In this document: one piece after another, positions 10,390 to 20,431 of the stretch
Layout: every line of letters starts with the position of its first letter
How positions within the stretch are numbered: position 1 is the stretch's first letter
Assembly: GCA_014529385.2 (NCBI GenBank)
Contig: CM043948.1
Location: 76,866,291-76,930,290 of the forward strand
Direction: 5' to 3'
Length of the DNA stretch: 64,000 nucleotides
Origin: Adiantum capillus-veneris
Taxonomy: Eukaryota > Streptophyta > Polypodiopsida > Polypodiales > Pteridaceae
The notes under the pieces: model-generated
What the model saw: the letters and a program-made list of their open reading frames with translations, nothing else
Databases searched by the model: none
Told to the model about the DNA's origin: nothing
Position numbers and translations under genes: made by a program

Positions 10390-10945
10390 TCACTTTCACA
10401 AGACATACAAATAGTACAGTTGGTACAGTTGGTCGGATCTGGTTCACACTGGACGGACTCTCTGGGCTGGACAGTGACACGTGGCAGAATACGGACGGTG
10501 GCCTAGTGGACATCGTGGCTAGGTCACCACCACTCAGTTTCGGGATAGGCTTAGATGGCTGACATTTATGAGCCGTTGGTGGCTCTCTATGGTTGTACAT
10601 ATGAGTAGTCGTTTGGGGTCATTTGGATCAATATCTTTATGTAGTCGTTTAGAGTGAGTCTATATACAGAGCACGTCTTCACCATCCCCGCACATCTGAG
10701 CCTCGACACCCCCATTGTACCTGAGAGTCCTGGGCTGGAGCTCAGTGTGATACCACGCCAGAGTCTGTATCAGTTCTTTGAGATAGTCGAGTCATTTGTT
10801 GTGGTCTGCTGTTGCTGTTGTTGTTGTGTCTGTGAGCGTTGTTGTCTATTGTTTCCTGTTTTCAGCCTGTTTTGAGTGAGACTGTCACGCACATTGCACT
10901 GAGGAGTACCCACTGTAGAGAGCACGACCCACTATCTGCGCTACA
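10390..10945 (+). repeat. 3' LTR of copy E, missing its first 17 or so bases
   Basis: It matches 6858-7415 but lacks the terminal TGTAGC segment; the junction TCACTTTCACA directly follows protease-coding sequence. Its right end is intact at GCTACA, followed by GCTAC. Confidence 0.88.
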
Positions 10946-10950
10946 GCTAC

Positions 10951-11573
10951 AACAGTTGGGAGTTGGCTTGTACATAGTGGTCTCTCGGCCGCATGTGCAA
11001 CTTGTGACCATCTTGTGGAGAGTCAGCGTCACTGTCTTTGGGACTGTCCTTTGACGCAGCAGGTGTGGCTTCGTGTCCTTCGGCTGATGCCAGCCCTTTC
11101 CACAGCTCGACAGTACACTTGGGGGGCAATTGCTTGGTCCACTCTCACGGGCCCGGCACTTCAATTTGAGCTATCTTCCACCAGCAGGATGATAGTGATG
11201 CAGGCGGGTCGACCTACACTCCAGCCTGCTTCAGAGCTTACTCCACAGCAGTGGTGCAGTGAGAGAGGAGTGTTGGGAGCTCATTAGTGACCTGACACTC
11301 TGGTTTATCTGGCGGGCCCGTTGCTTCCGCATCTTCGAGGCTCGCACTGTACCACCAGCAGAGGCTATTCGGGAATCTTTGGCTAGAGCTGATCCATACT
11401 CTCAAAGGACAGTTCGAGAGACTCCAAGGCAGTTCCGACCGCATGTGGGAGCGCAGAGAGGCTTTCCTTCGACTCTGGCGTCCTCGGCCTTTTTTCAACA
11501 TGGTCCAGGGTGTGCTCAGATGGCACTATCATCCACCTGTGTGGCTTTTCCCTCCTCCCATCTCTTGATTTAG
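10951..11573 (+). pseudogene. LINE L3 ORF2 C-terminus with zf-RVT
   Basis: The frame of 4901-6840 resumes here: CATCDHLVESQRHCLWDCP gives the zf-RVT Cys/His pattern C-x2-C ... H-C-x3-C. A TAG lies at 11285-11287, and a frameshift near 11250 moves the tail (DLTLWFIWRARCFRIFE) to another frame ending at 11573. This tail is the usual plant LINE ORF2 end. Confidence 0.82.
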
Positions 11574-11709
11574 CCTCATTGTACATATGTTGTATTTCAT
11601 TGGGAGAGTCTCCCCATCATGATTGTTGCAGCCCTCTCTTGTAGAGGAGGTTGTACCCCTATGGGCAGTTTCATTAACTAATAAAAGGATCTTTTTCTCG
11701 GAAAAAAAA
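11574..11709 (+). terminator. LINE L3 3' UTR with AATAAA-like signal and A run
   Basis: TAATAAAAGG lies at about 11680-11689, and nine A follow at 11701-11709. This marks the 3' end of the retrotransposed RNA. Confidence 0.7.
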
Positions 11710-11924
11710 AGTCGTTGTCCACTAGGCTGATTTTCTCTAACGACAACCTGGCCTCTCTTTTTTTATGCATAGGTCCAAAAGCAATCCCCACATAAGTGAC
11801 TTTTACAAGTGCTAAAAGCACCAAGGTAATGATCATTCAAAAGTGATGCAGAAAAGCTCAAACAATCGACGCTTTCATACTGATGCTAAAAATGACGTTC
11901 TGGACTACCACAACATCAAGTACT

Positions 11925-12555
11925 CTGCACGTTACTCCACTGTCAATATAGGCCTTGTGAATTTCTTCTTCTACTTCTTGCCCTTACTCTCCTTGGAAGA
12001 CTCCTTCCCCTTTGACTAGGACATTGGCTCGTCCGTTGCGTACGTGAAGGAGCCTAAATGCATAGAGAAACTATCATTGGCCTGTTCCATGATCTACTGA
12101 ATGCTCTTGGACTTTTGCTTCAAACAATATCAACAGATCTCTTTAGGTAATCTGCAACAAAACAGTTCCATCTAGTCCAGAAAAGGGATCTTCTTTGCAT
12201 GCTCCTCTGCCAGTTGAAAGTCTCTTGCTTGTCTTGAGCTTTCTCCTTCGAATCTTTCTTAGGACACTTTACCAAAATGTGCCCCTATTCACCACAGCCA
12301 TAACACATGCCTTCTTTGAAGTACTCTGTATGTTACTCCACTATCAATTTGGGTCTTGTGGGTTTCTTCTTCTGCTTCTTGCCCTTCTTCTTCTCCTTGG
12401 AAGACTCCTTCCCCGTTGACTTGGACATTGGCTCGTCCGTTGCATAAGGCAAGGAGCCTGAATGCATGGAGAAACTGTCATTGGAGTGTTCCATGAATTG
12501 CTAAGTGCTCTTGGACTTTTGCTTCAAACAGTATCACCAAATCTCTTTAGGTAAT
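11925..12555 (-). pseudogene. gag: Gag remnant of element G with an internal duplication
   Basis: On the minus strand this encodes the end of a chromovirus-like Gag: a Lys-rich stretch (KEKKKGKKQKKK), a zinc knuckle with a stop in it (CYGCGE-stop-GHILVKCP, about 12256-12300) and flanks. The segment beginning GTACTCTGCACGTTACTCC occurs at about 11929 and again at about 12334, a tandem duplication with a period near 405 bp. A third, allied copy lies at 14935-15170. Stops and frameshifts are frequent. Bases 11710-11924 between the LINE and this remnant show nothing I recognise. Confidence 0.6.
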
Positions 12556-12805
12556 TGTGATGGGGTTTTAGGATTAGGGTTTCTATGTCGAGGTCATAGA
12601 CCCATCAGATCAATGCGTTCGTTTGGCCCGTCCCAAACTCGCTTCCCCTAGAAAGGTGATCCATGCCAATCTCTTGGTCAAAAGCGAAAACCCTTATGCC
12701 ATGATCAGCTCTCTCTATGTGGCATTTGCATCTGAAGTCATCTGCATGATGCTAGGATAACTGTGTGACCTTCGGGTCTTTGGCTAACTTGACTATGTTT
12801 TGCCC
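12556..12805 (+). repeat. Truncated 5' LTR of H (copy R2)
   Basis: It starts TGTGATGGGGTTTTAGG and matches the first 250 bp of the 13885 LTR, then breaks off directly into protease-coding sequence. Confidence 0.65.
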
Positions 12806-12810
12806 TCATC

Positions 12811-13095
12811 CTCTTTGATTCAGGCTCCATGCAGAATTTTATCTCCCCAAAATTAGCTGCAAGATTAGGTATTGAGGAATATGCCAAGGGGCCGTAGGTT
12901 GAAGCATAAATGGCCAATGGAACTTACACGTCATCGACACCAATGATTGGGTCACTTCGACTTCAAGTTCAAATGTTTGCAAATCTGGTTGACTTCTACA
13001 TTGTGGATTTGGGAGGGTCTGGTGTTCTATTGGGCATGTCTTGGTTCTACAAGTATCATGCTCGATTTGATGCAAGAGAACAAACGATCAATTAA
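12811..13095 (+). pseudogene. Aspartic protease fragment of a Ty3/gypsy chromovirus-like element
   Basis: The translation LFDSGSMQNFISPKLAARLGI has the DSG active site followed by the FIS motif, and VLLGMSWFYKYHARFD is the conserved G-M-x-W end of the domain. Two stops lie between them. The domain type fits chromovirus-like gypsy elements and differs from the DGGSG protease of the A/C/D/E family. Nothing of RT or integrase is attached. Confidence 0.75.
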
Positions 13096-13399
13096 AGCAC
13101 AAGAACAAAGAGTTGGGTTTGGACTTCAGTATTCCCGCTACTCAAGGAAGAAGGGCAAGCTAAGAATCATGAATAAAAGGAAAGAAATATGAATTTGGAA
13201 ATTTTGTACGAACTTATGATGAATAAAGATTAACATTATGACTAAGATTAAGATTATGATCTTGGGTGTGTGCACGACACCACAAGCAAGATCCAATGAC
13301 CTTTTATAGGCATTGGCTAAGATTATAATCTTGGTTGTGTGATCGACACCACAAGCAGGATTCAATGACCTATTATAGGAATTGGCTAAAAAACTGGCC

Positions 13400-14020
13400 A
13401 TAAGATCGATTTTTACAACTAGCTTTTATGTGTGTGCACCGCCATCATGGCATAAGAATGCATCACTGAATGATCAATTGTGATATTTTCAATTGCATGA
13501 ATGTTAGACGTGTAAACATTTTTGTATCCTACAATCGAGGACGATTGCTTTGATTTTAGAAGGCGGTATGTGACGGGTTTTAGGGTTAGGTTTTTTGCAT
13601 CGAGATCATAGACGCATCGGATCAATGCGTTTGTTTGGCCCGTCCCAGAATCAAACCCCTAGAAAGGTGGTCCATGCCAATCTCTTGGTCAAAGCCATAA
13701 GATCGTTTTTTAGACATACCCGAGGTGTCTACAACTAGCTTTTATGTATGTGCACTGCCATCATGACACAAGAATGCACAACTGAATGATCAATTGTGAG
13801 ATTTTCAGTTGCATGAATGTTAGAAGTGTGACCATTTTTGTATCCTGCAATCGAGGACGATTGCTTTGATTTTAGAAGGCGGTATGTGACCAGTTTTAGG
13901 GTTAGGGTTTTTGCGTCGAGGTCATAGAGACATTGGATCAATGCGTTCGTTTGGCCCCCGTCCAAGACTCACCTCCCCTAGAAAGGTGGTCCATGCCCAT
14001 CTCTTGGTCAAAGCCAGAAA
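13400..14020 (+). repeat. Tandem duplication of pol 3' end plus LTR start, 316-bp period
   Basis: The unit TTTTAGAAGGCGGTA|TGTGAC occurs with LTR starts at 13569 and 13885. Each is preceded by the same AT-rich pol-end sequence and the polypurine-like AGAAGGCGG. Two similar minus-strand open frames (13419-13625, 13735-13965) are by-products. The second unit has a short extra segment (AGACATACCCGAGGTGTC). Confidence 0.85.
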
Positions 14021-14717
14021 TCCTCTGTGCCATAATCAGTTCTCTCTATGTGGTATTTGGATTTGAAGTCATTTGCATGATGCTAGGACAATTGTCTGAC
14101 CTTCGGGTCTTGGGCTAACTTGACTTTGTTTTGTAGAATCCAGCCGAGAGGCCTAAAGCCTAGAAAAAGAAGAAGGAACAGAAGAATTACCAACTTGTGA
14201 AGTCTTGCCGAGTAGCATAAATTTAATAAGAGGTTAGGATTAAAAATCCTAACCTCCAACCCAACTTACAAGAACTTGCCAAGGGGACCAAATAACTCTT
14301 GCACAGAGGATAACACGTGGCAACACTACGAAACCCCGAGATTTGCGCTGGTATGCTGACGTGGCAATTGCACGGAAATTCCACAATCTGCGGTGGCTGT
14401 GACGTGTTGTACGGATCTCCGCGATTTGCGTTGGCTGCTGTAGGTAGATTTTGGTGACAACTTTCGAGAAAAGATGCTTTTAGGATCGAGTGCTTTTAGA
14501 CCAAGTGCTTTTGGGGCTTCACTTCTGGGCATCCCTTGTAAGTTTATAAATGCCTAGTTGGACCCTTGGGAGTTGTACTTTGCAAACAATAATAATAAAG
14601 AAATACCGAAAGGAGCACCAATCTTTGCGGCCAATGCATCTTGGCTTGGAACTCCGCCGAGTTGTGTCGTTTACTCTCTCTTTCTTTCACAGTATTCAAG
14701 TGTTTTGAAGTATTCAA
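13885..14717 (+). repeat. LTR of the G/H family (copy R4)
   Basis: It begins TGTGACCAGTTTTAGGG after a purine-rich AGAAGGCGGTA. It holds GCTGACGTGGCA and GTGACGTGTT boxes within a loose repeat (GATTTGCGCTGG-type units, about 14339-14440), TTTATAAATGCC near 14534 and AATAATAAAGAAATA near 14588. About 830 bp; the end is approximate. Confidence 0.7.
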
Positions 14718-14753
14718 GAGTAGATGGACGGTTTTGTTGCGGATTACTGTAAT

Positions 14754-15514
14754 CACTTCCAGCGAGGGATCGGACGGAAACACAGAGAAGGGATCTTGAT
14801 TCTTCTTTGCATGCTCCTCTGCCGGTTTGAAACTCTCTGGCTTGTCTTGAACTTTCTCATTTGATTCATTCTTAGGACACTTGGCCAAAATGTGCCCCTA
14901 TTCACCACAGCCATAACACTGGCCTTCTTTGAAGTACTCTGCATGGTACTCCACTATCAATTTAGGCCCTATAGGTTGTTCTTTTGCTCCTTGCTATTCT
15001 TCTTCTCCTTAGAAGACTCCTTTCCCATTGACTTGGGCATTGGCTCATCCGTTGCGTAAGTCAAGGAGCTTGAATCCATGGAGAAACTGTCATTGGCGTG
15101 TTCCATGAGTTGATGAATGCTCTTGGAGTTTTGCTTCAAACAATCTCGCTAGATCTCTTTATGTAATCCGCAACAAAACCGTTCCATCTACTCCAAAAAA
15201 GAGATCTTCCGAAAAAAAGCAATCAGCAAGAAGGTGTTCTAAAAACATTGACAATACATAGCTAAGGTATCATCTTCTCACATCTTCATATGATTCCAAG
15301 CCATAATTACATCCTGTTCGTATTGCTCAGTCAACCATACCGAAGAAAACAATTTCTTGAACTTCAACCACGTTTTCAGAGCATTACTGTAAAGAAGCAG
15401 CGTCGACCACCACGTTTGAACATTACCCTTTAGAAAAGATGCCTCCTTTTATACTTTGTAGGCTTCAGAGGAGTTGGCCCCAGAGAAAGCGGGTGTCAAA
15501 CTGTTGAATGTGAG
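14754..15514 (-). pseudogene. gag: Gag of element G (C-terminal half), interrupted by D
   Basis: On the minus strand, reading from 15514 down, this contains FLKGNVQTWWSTLL and LKTWLKFKKLFSSVW, the core of the retrotransposon Gag domain. A Ser/Lys-rich stretch follows, then the knuckle CYGCGE-stop-GHILAKCP near 14920. Several stops and frame changes are present. Its upstream half continues at 26461 on the other side of copy D. The protein would form the virus-like particle capsid and bind the element RNA. Confidence 0.7.
15510..15514 (+). repeat. Target-site duplication of copy D, left
   Basis: GTGAG, repeated at 26456-26460. Confidence 0.9.
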
Positions 15515-16072
15515 TGTAGCAGGCTACAGTGTCACTTTCACAGGACACAGTTACAGTTAGTACAGTTGGTCTGGTCTGTTCACACTGGACGGACACTCTG
15601 GGCAGTGACACGTGACAGGGATACGGATGGTGGCCTAGTGGACATGTGGCAAGGTCACACTTAGCTGGCTGACATTTATGAGCCGTTGGTGGCTCTTTAT
15701 GATTGTATCTATGAGTAGTAGCCGTTGGGTCATTATCATTATCTTATATAGATGGTCGGTTCATCGTCTAGGTAGCGAGTCTTACACAGAGCACTGCTTC
15801 ACCATCCCTGCACATCTGAGCCTCGACACCCCACTTGTATCTGTGAGTCCTGGGCTGGAGCTGAGTGTGCTACCACGCCAAAGTCTGTACATGGTTCTTT
15901 GAGCTATTCGAGTCCACATGTTTTGGTCCACTGTTGTGTCTCTGTTGTTATCCATTGTTTCTGTGTTTCATTCTGTTTGAGAGAGTTTCCATTTGTTTGA
16001 GTGAGACTGTCACGCACATTGCACTGAGGGGCACCCACACTGTAGAGAGCACGTCACATTATCCGCGCTACA
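15515..16072 (+). repeat. 5' LTR of copy D
   Basis: 558 bp, TGTAGCAGGC to GCGCTACA. TATATA lies at 15745-15750. The ABRE-like box is mutated here to ACACGTGAC. Primer region TTTTGGCGATCACGG follows at 16083-16097. Confidence 0.92.
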
Positions 16073-16446
16073 GGTGCTCTCATTTTGGCGATCACGGTGG
16101 GACCTCAACTGAAATCTCACTCTGTTGAGTAGCTGGTTTCTTTGCTTCGCCTGTGCAGCCTGTTGGTCTGGTCCAGTTTCACCCTTGACAGCTTAATCTA
16201 GCTGGTCTAGTCTCTCGCCTTGTTGGTCTGGTCCTCTCTCACCCTGGTCCACCCAGTCCTCGTCCTGGTCTAGTTCTTCTCGTCCCTTGTCTAGACTCTA
16301 GTCCCTCCTCGTCCTGGTCCAGGCCAGGTGGTCTAGTCACTCGCCCTGGTCTAGTAGAGTCTAGACCAATGTTCAGCCAAGTGAAGGTCGTCTTGCCCAA
16401 GTGAAGGTCTTCTTGCCCAAAGCTTGGTGGGGTTGGCGGTTTCTGC

Positions 16447-18182
16447 ATCACACATACAAGGAGGTCATTGGAACGTCAAAGTGCACTACTGAGTCCTCTG
16501 AAGTACTACCACAGACGGCGTCAACCCTTGGTGCCCAGTAGAAGCATATTAACCCCATCACCCATACCTACTCATACAGCTACCTCCATTCCTTCGATCG
16601 GTTCTACATCCTCCAGGTCACCTTCTCCGGTAAGGCTCTCCCCCATTTTGTTACAGCAAGCTAGTGAGCAACAGACTCAAGAGCAAGAGGCCATGGAGGA
16701 GCTCACAAGTGTTCTAGCAAAGGTGAACATCAAGTTCCCTACCTTTAAGGGTCTCTCCACAGAGGATGCAGACGACCATGCTTGGAGGTTTGTCTCTCTT
16801 TGCAGAGGTCGTGGCCTCAATAGAGAAGACGCATACCTGGTGCTCTTCCCGTCCACCTTGGATGGTCTTGCAGATAAATGGTACAGTCAGTTTGTTGAAA
16901 ACCACTTTACTACTTGGACCATGTTAAGACAACAATTCTGTGAAGCTTTCCGACCAGGGGATTATCAAGAGAAGATTCTAGATGAGTTGGCCAACCTGTT
17001 GCTCCAGCCCAAGGAGACATTTGTAGAGCTCATGACCAGAACAAAGTCCCTGGTCGCCAAGCTGCGTCAGCAACCAGGGGAATTCATGGTGAAGAAGTGG
17101 GTAGAGAAGGCTCTGCCTAAGACTTCTCAACAAAAGCTCAGAGAAAGTCTCCGTCCTGAAGCCAGTCTGGAGGACTTTGTTGCTGCTGCTACTAGAATAG
17201 AGGGAGCAAGAATGCAGTTCACTAACTCTCCTCAGTTAGATACTGCCCCTGTACTCGTGGACAGTCCATCAGACCCCTTGACTTCTTTACGAAGGGAACT
17301 GGAAGCCCTAAAGTTACAGCGGGCCCTTCAAGAAGAGAGATCCTTCTCTCTCAGACAGGAGAAGCCTCCACATCAAGAGGCTTATGATCAACTTAAAAGA
17401 GAGTTAGAAGAGCTCAGGTCTCAGCAGGAGACTAAAGCTATGGTATGGTGTAATGCCGCTCTCCAGGACACCCTCCACAGGACTGTCCCCTTCGCTCTTA
17501 TTGCCACTTCTGCGAAAAATCGGGTCATGAAGATAAGGATTGCTACTATATAAAGGGATTGCACAAAATACAGCAAAGTCTTGGTCCTACTCTCCAACAG
17601 GGGTTAGCACCAGCATCCAACATGGTTTCCCACTACGGCCATCCCAACTACATGCCACCTTTGCTCAATACCCCTACTGTCCAAGGTATGTCAAGTACTT
17701 TCCCGACTCAAAGTTTTTATAATGCTAATGCCACCTCAACCCCTTAGAGCTTCTACACTTCAGCCTCCAACTCCATGCAGCAACCACCTCGTTCCCCGTT
17801 TCGTCCTTCCAATCGGCCCATACTCTGCTACAGATGCGGAGAATATGGGCATTATCGGAGCAAGTGTCCTTTACCTGAGGGGTCCCCTCCTTGTCGTCAT
17901 TGCCCTGATTCGAAGGATCACTACAGTAAGGATTGTCCCACGCAAAGGGCATCCACGTCTTCAGGCTCAACTCAGAACCAGCAAGAATTCACCTTCCCGA
18001 AGATAAACTTGATTACTGTGAACACCGTGTCTCAACCATCACCTGCTACTCATGTGGTTAAGCCACTGCAAGTGGAGGAGCCTGCTGGTGTCCTTACTCG
18101 CGCACAAAGAGCAGCTCTTGGTCTCAGTACTACCCACAGGTCCACCTCGCCAGTCCCCACTTCCTCAATCTGGTCTAGCTGA
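16447..18182 (+). pseudogene. gag: gag of copy D
   Basis: The reading frame homologous to the E and A start begins with ATC (16447-16449) where they have ATG. The capsid-like domain runs from about 16720 to 17220 (KVNIKFPTFKGLS, LDGLADKWYSQF, VKKWVEKALPKTSQQKLRESL). A 4-nt deletion at the first knuckle (near 17450) shifts the frame, so the clean frame ends at 17553. In the shifted frame the remains of knuckle 1 (RSPGHPPQDC), knuckle 2 (CHFCEKSGHEDKDC, 17502-17543), knuckle 3 (CYRCGEYGHYRSKC) and knuckle 4 (CRHCPDSKDHYSKDC) follow, with TAG at 17745-17747. The same start loss, deletion and stops occur in copy C. Nucleocapsid role inferred from the knuckles. Confidence 0.85.
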
Positions 18183-18277
18183 CCCAAAAGACGAGTCCTT
18201 CAAAATTGCTCAGAGCAAACCAACTTCTCTGTTATCTGACATTGATGGAGCCTTCTTGGAAGCACTAGATAGCTGAC

Positions 18278-20430
18278 TTGGAACAGATTAAGGTTCCAAA
18301 GGGAGCCCAGTTCGAAGGCGCCAAGCCCACAGCAGAAGCCATCTTGAAAAATACTTTTCAGCAGGTGTCCCTATACGACATGCTAAAGCTCGACGCAACA
18401 CTTAGAAGTGACACCCTGTCAGTCATTCAGTCTCTGTACCCGGGGGCTGGGCCTAGTGGCGGGCACCTCCCTGTACAGCCCTCAGAGTCTTATTTGATTT
18501 CCTATCCATCTGCTCCCCTCACCGATTATAAAAGTCCTCGTCTCACTGTATCTATTCTTGGGCACCTGCTATCCGCGTCATCGTTGATGGTGGATCTGGA
18601 ACCAATTTGATGCCCGAATTCACTATGATGGCCTTAGGTCTAAAGCCTACCCGACCTGCTCCTTTCACTGTTACATTGGCCGATCAGAGAACAGTCTACC
18701 CAGTGGGCATAGTCGACAAGGTGCCTCTGAAGGTACAAGATTTCACTTTTAACTTGGAGTTTGTGGTAGTTAATCTTCCCCAGGTAGAGGGAGGTTATCC
18801 CTTGCTGATTGGTAGGCCATGGTTGCGACATACGAAAGCACTTCACGACTGGGGAAACGACGCCATGTGGATACATATTCCTGGCTGTCCAATGCAACAA
18901 ATTCGTCTCGAAGAAGGTATGGATCCGGTCGTTCAGCATAGCTCTGTGTCAGTAGAGTCCAACCCTGATTTGGAGCAGCTGGTCCCTCCTGATGGGTCCG
19001 AGGAAGACTTACTGCAGTGGTTAGAAGCTACCTCTTCGATGCCATGCTATGTAGTCTCTCTTCAACCTTTGCCAACAGATTCACCCTCTCCCCCTGATCC
19101 TACACCTGAAGCTAAACTTGAAGCTACAGCTGAAGCCAATAATCCCAGTCAGCCAAGTGAGCCAGAACCAAGTGGACCGGTCTCTGGTGCCCATCCTTCA
19201 GAGGGTCCCTTGATGGAAATCGTCGGCCTGGGTGAGCCTATAACCCACCATAGAAGGGGAAAAAAGTCTCCCTTGCAAGAGTTGGCCAACACCCCAGCTC
19301 CGTCTTTAGCCTCTACTCCATCTGACTCTCCACTCATGCCGGAGCACTTCGAGGTATCTGAGGACTTACCATTTGCAGAGCTTCCATCAGGATGGTTGCA
19401 GGAAGAGTATGCTGATTTCAACATTGATCAGACGCCAGCTCATAATGTCCAGAAGCTAACAGAGTCGGCACGGTCTTCTCTCCCTGACGCAGCCTCGCCC
19501 ACTGCACCGCCTGACCCAGTCAAAGAGGTCAACCTAGGCGGCCCTGACAACCATCAGCCCATCTTGTTATCCACTTGGTTATGGGATCACCCTGCTCTAC
19601 TCGACCTGGTAATCTCTTTCGTGCGTTCTTTCAAGGATGTGTTTGCCTGGTCTTACCATGATTTGGAAGGAATCCCAGCAGAGCTAGGAGTCCACACAAT
19701 TTCTCTGGTTGAGGGGCCTAAGCCGGTCAAAGGACGGGCTTACAAACTGAATCGCAAGTATGCAGAAGCAGTCAAAATCGAGTTTGACAAAATGCAAGAA
19801 GCAGGTATTATTGTACCAGTAGAGCACTCAGAATGGTTGTCCCCTATGGTTATTGCCCCAAACAAGCAGTCCAACAAAATTCGAGTTTGCGTCGACTACC
19901 GGGCTCTGAATAAGGTCACAATCCCGGATGGATTTCCGACACCTTTCACTGAGAGAGTCCTTGAAGATGTCGCTGGCCATGTACTGTATAGTTTTATGGA
20001 CGGGTTCAGCGGCTACAATCAGTTAGGAATACATCCTGACGACCAAATCAAAACAGCTTTTGTGACTCCCTGGGGTATTTTCATCTACACTAGAATGTCT
20101 TTTGGGCTTAAAAATGCACCGCCTTCTCATCTTTTGTCCTCTGCTTACTGATCACCTTCGCATATTCATGGACGACTTTTCCACCTTCTCGGGTGCTCAA
20201 TGTTCGACTCCATTAGAAAATCTAAAGGAGCATCTTGCTCAGCTCTCTGCAGTCTTCCTTAGGTGCAGAGAGGCACGTTTGAAGCTCAATCCGAACAAGT
20301 GTCATTTTTTGGTCACAAAGGGCACACTGTTGGGCCATGTGGTGTCTGCTCAAGGTTTGGCACCTGACCTAGAGAAGATAGTGGCCATCTTGAAGTTACC
20401 TCCTCCCATAAATCCCAAAGGGCCAGCTCT
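18278..20430 (+). pseudogene. pol: protease and reverse transcriptase of copy D
   Basis: The protease active site is destroyed by a frameshift near 18580 (LMVDLEPI then stop); its C-terminal half is clear (LLIGRPWLRHTKALHDWG, about 18800). The frame 18607-20151 then runs through a Pro/Glu-rich linker into RT: DVFAWSYHDLEGIP, IRVCVDYRALNKVTIP, YSFMDGFSGYNQLGIHP, MSFGLKNAPPS. A small deletion after APPS shifts the frame; RT continues from about 20120 with the catalytic FMDD (IFMDDFSTFSG) and LLGHVVSAQGLAP. At about 20425 sequence jumps to the integrase N-terminus, so the end of RT and all of RNase H are missing. Non-functional. Confidence 0.85.
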
Positions 20431-20431
20431 A

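Larger units (their letters stand above)
6841..10945 (+). mobile_element. Gypsy copy E (family A/C/D/E), pol-deleted
   Basis: It is bounded by LTRs with TGTAGC and GCTACA ends and by GCTAC duplications. Inside lie the primer site, gag and protease only. Sequence after protease, including RT, RNase H, integrase, the extra ORF, the spacer, the 3' box and the first 17 or so bases of the right LTR, is missing: gag-protease runs straight into LTR sequence at about 10390. The two LTRs differ at roughly 20 of about 556 compared positions by eye. The element plus its duplication is 4110 bp, a multiple of three, so it did not shift the LINE frame. Confidence 0.88.
4738..11709 (+). mobile_element. LINE L3, 5'-truncated, interrupted by gypsy copy E
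   Basis: A second, distinct plant LINE. It consists of a GC-rich leader (4738-4900), RT from motif A onward, the ORF2 middle, the zf-RVT end, a 3' UTR and a terminal A run at 11701-11709. Gypsy copy E sits at 6841-10945 with the 5-bp duplication GCTAC. An imperfect target duplication brackets the LINE: CGTCGTCCACTA before 4738 and CGTTGTCCACTA after 11710, one mismatch in 12. The 3' UTR differs from that of the 1-928 LINE, so the two are different families. Confidence 0.8.
12556..14748 (+). mobile_element. Element H: internally deleted chromovirus-like gypsy element
   Basis: An LTR start (12556-12805) is fused to a protease fragment (12811-13095). A pol 3' end and LTR start, tandemly duplicated with a 316-bp period, follow, and then a near-full LTR (13885-about 14717). 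GTAAT occurs directly before the element (12551-12555) and at 14749-14753. The element lies within, and opposite to, the gag of G, and its LTR is of the same family as that of G. The right junction is complicated by a 30-bp inverted gag fragment (14718-14747). Confidence 0.55.

Noticed and set aside
12195-12419. A 74-codon Leu-rich plus-strand frame resembling a membrane peptide
   Set aside because: It is antisense to the Lys/Glu-rich gag of G; poly-Leu comes from the complement of Lys codons.
13419-13965. Two similar minus-strand frames (69 and 77 codons) suggesting a duplicated small gene
   Set aside because: They are shadows of the 316-bp tandem pol-end/LTR duplication on the opposite strand.
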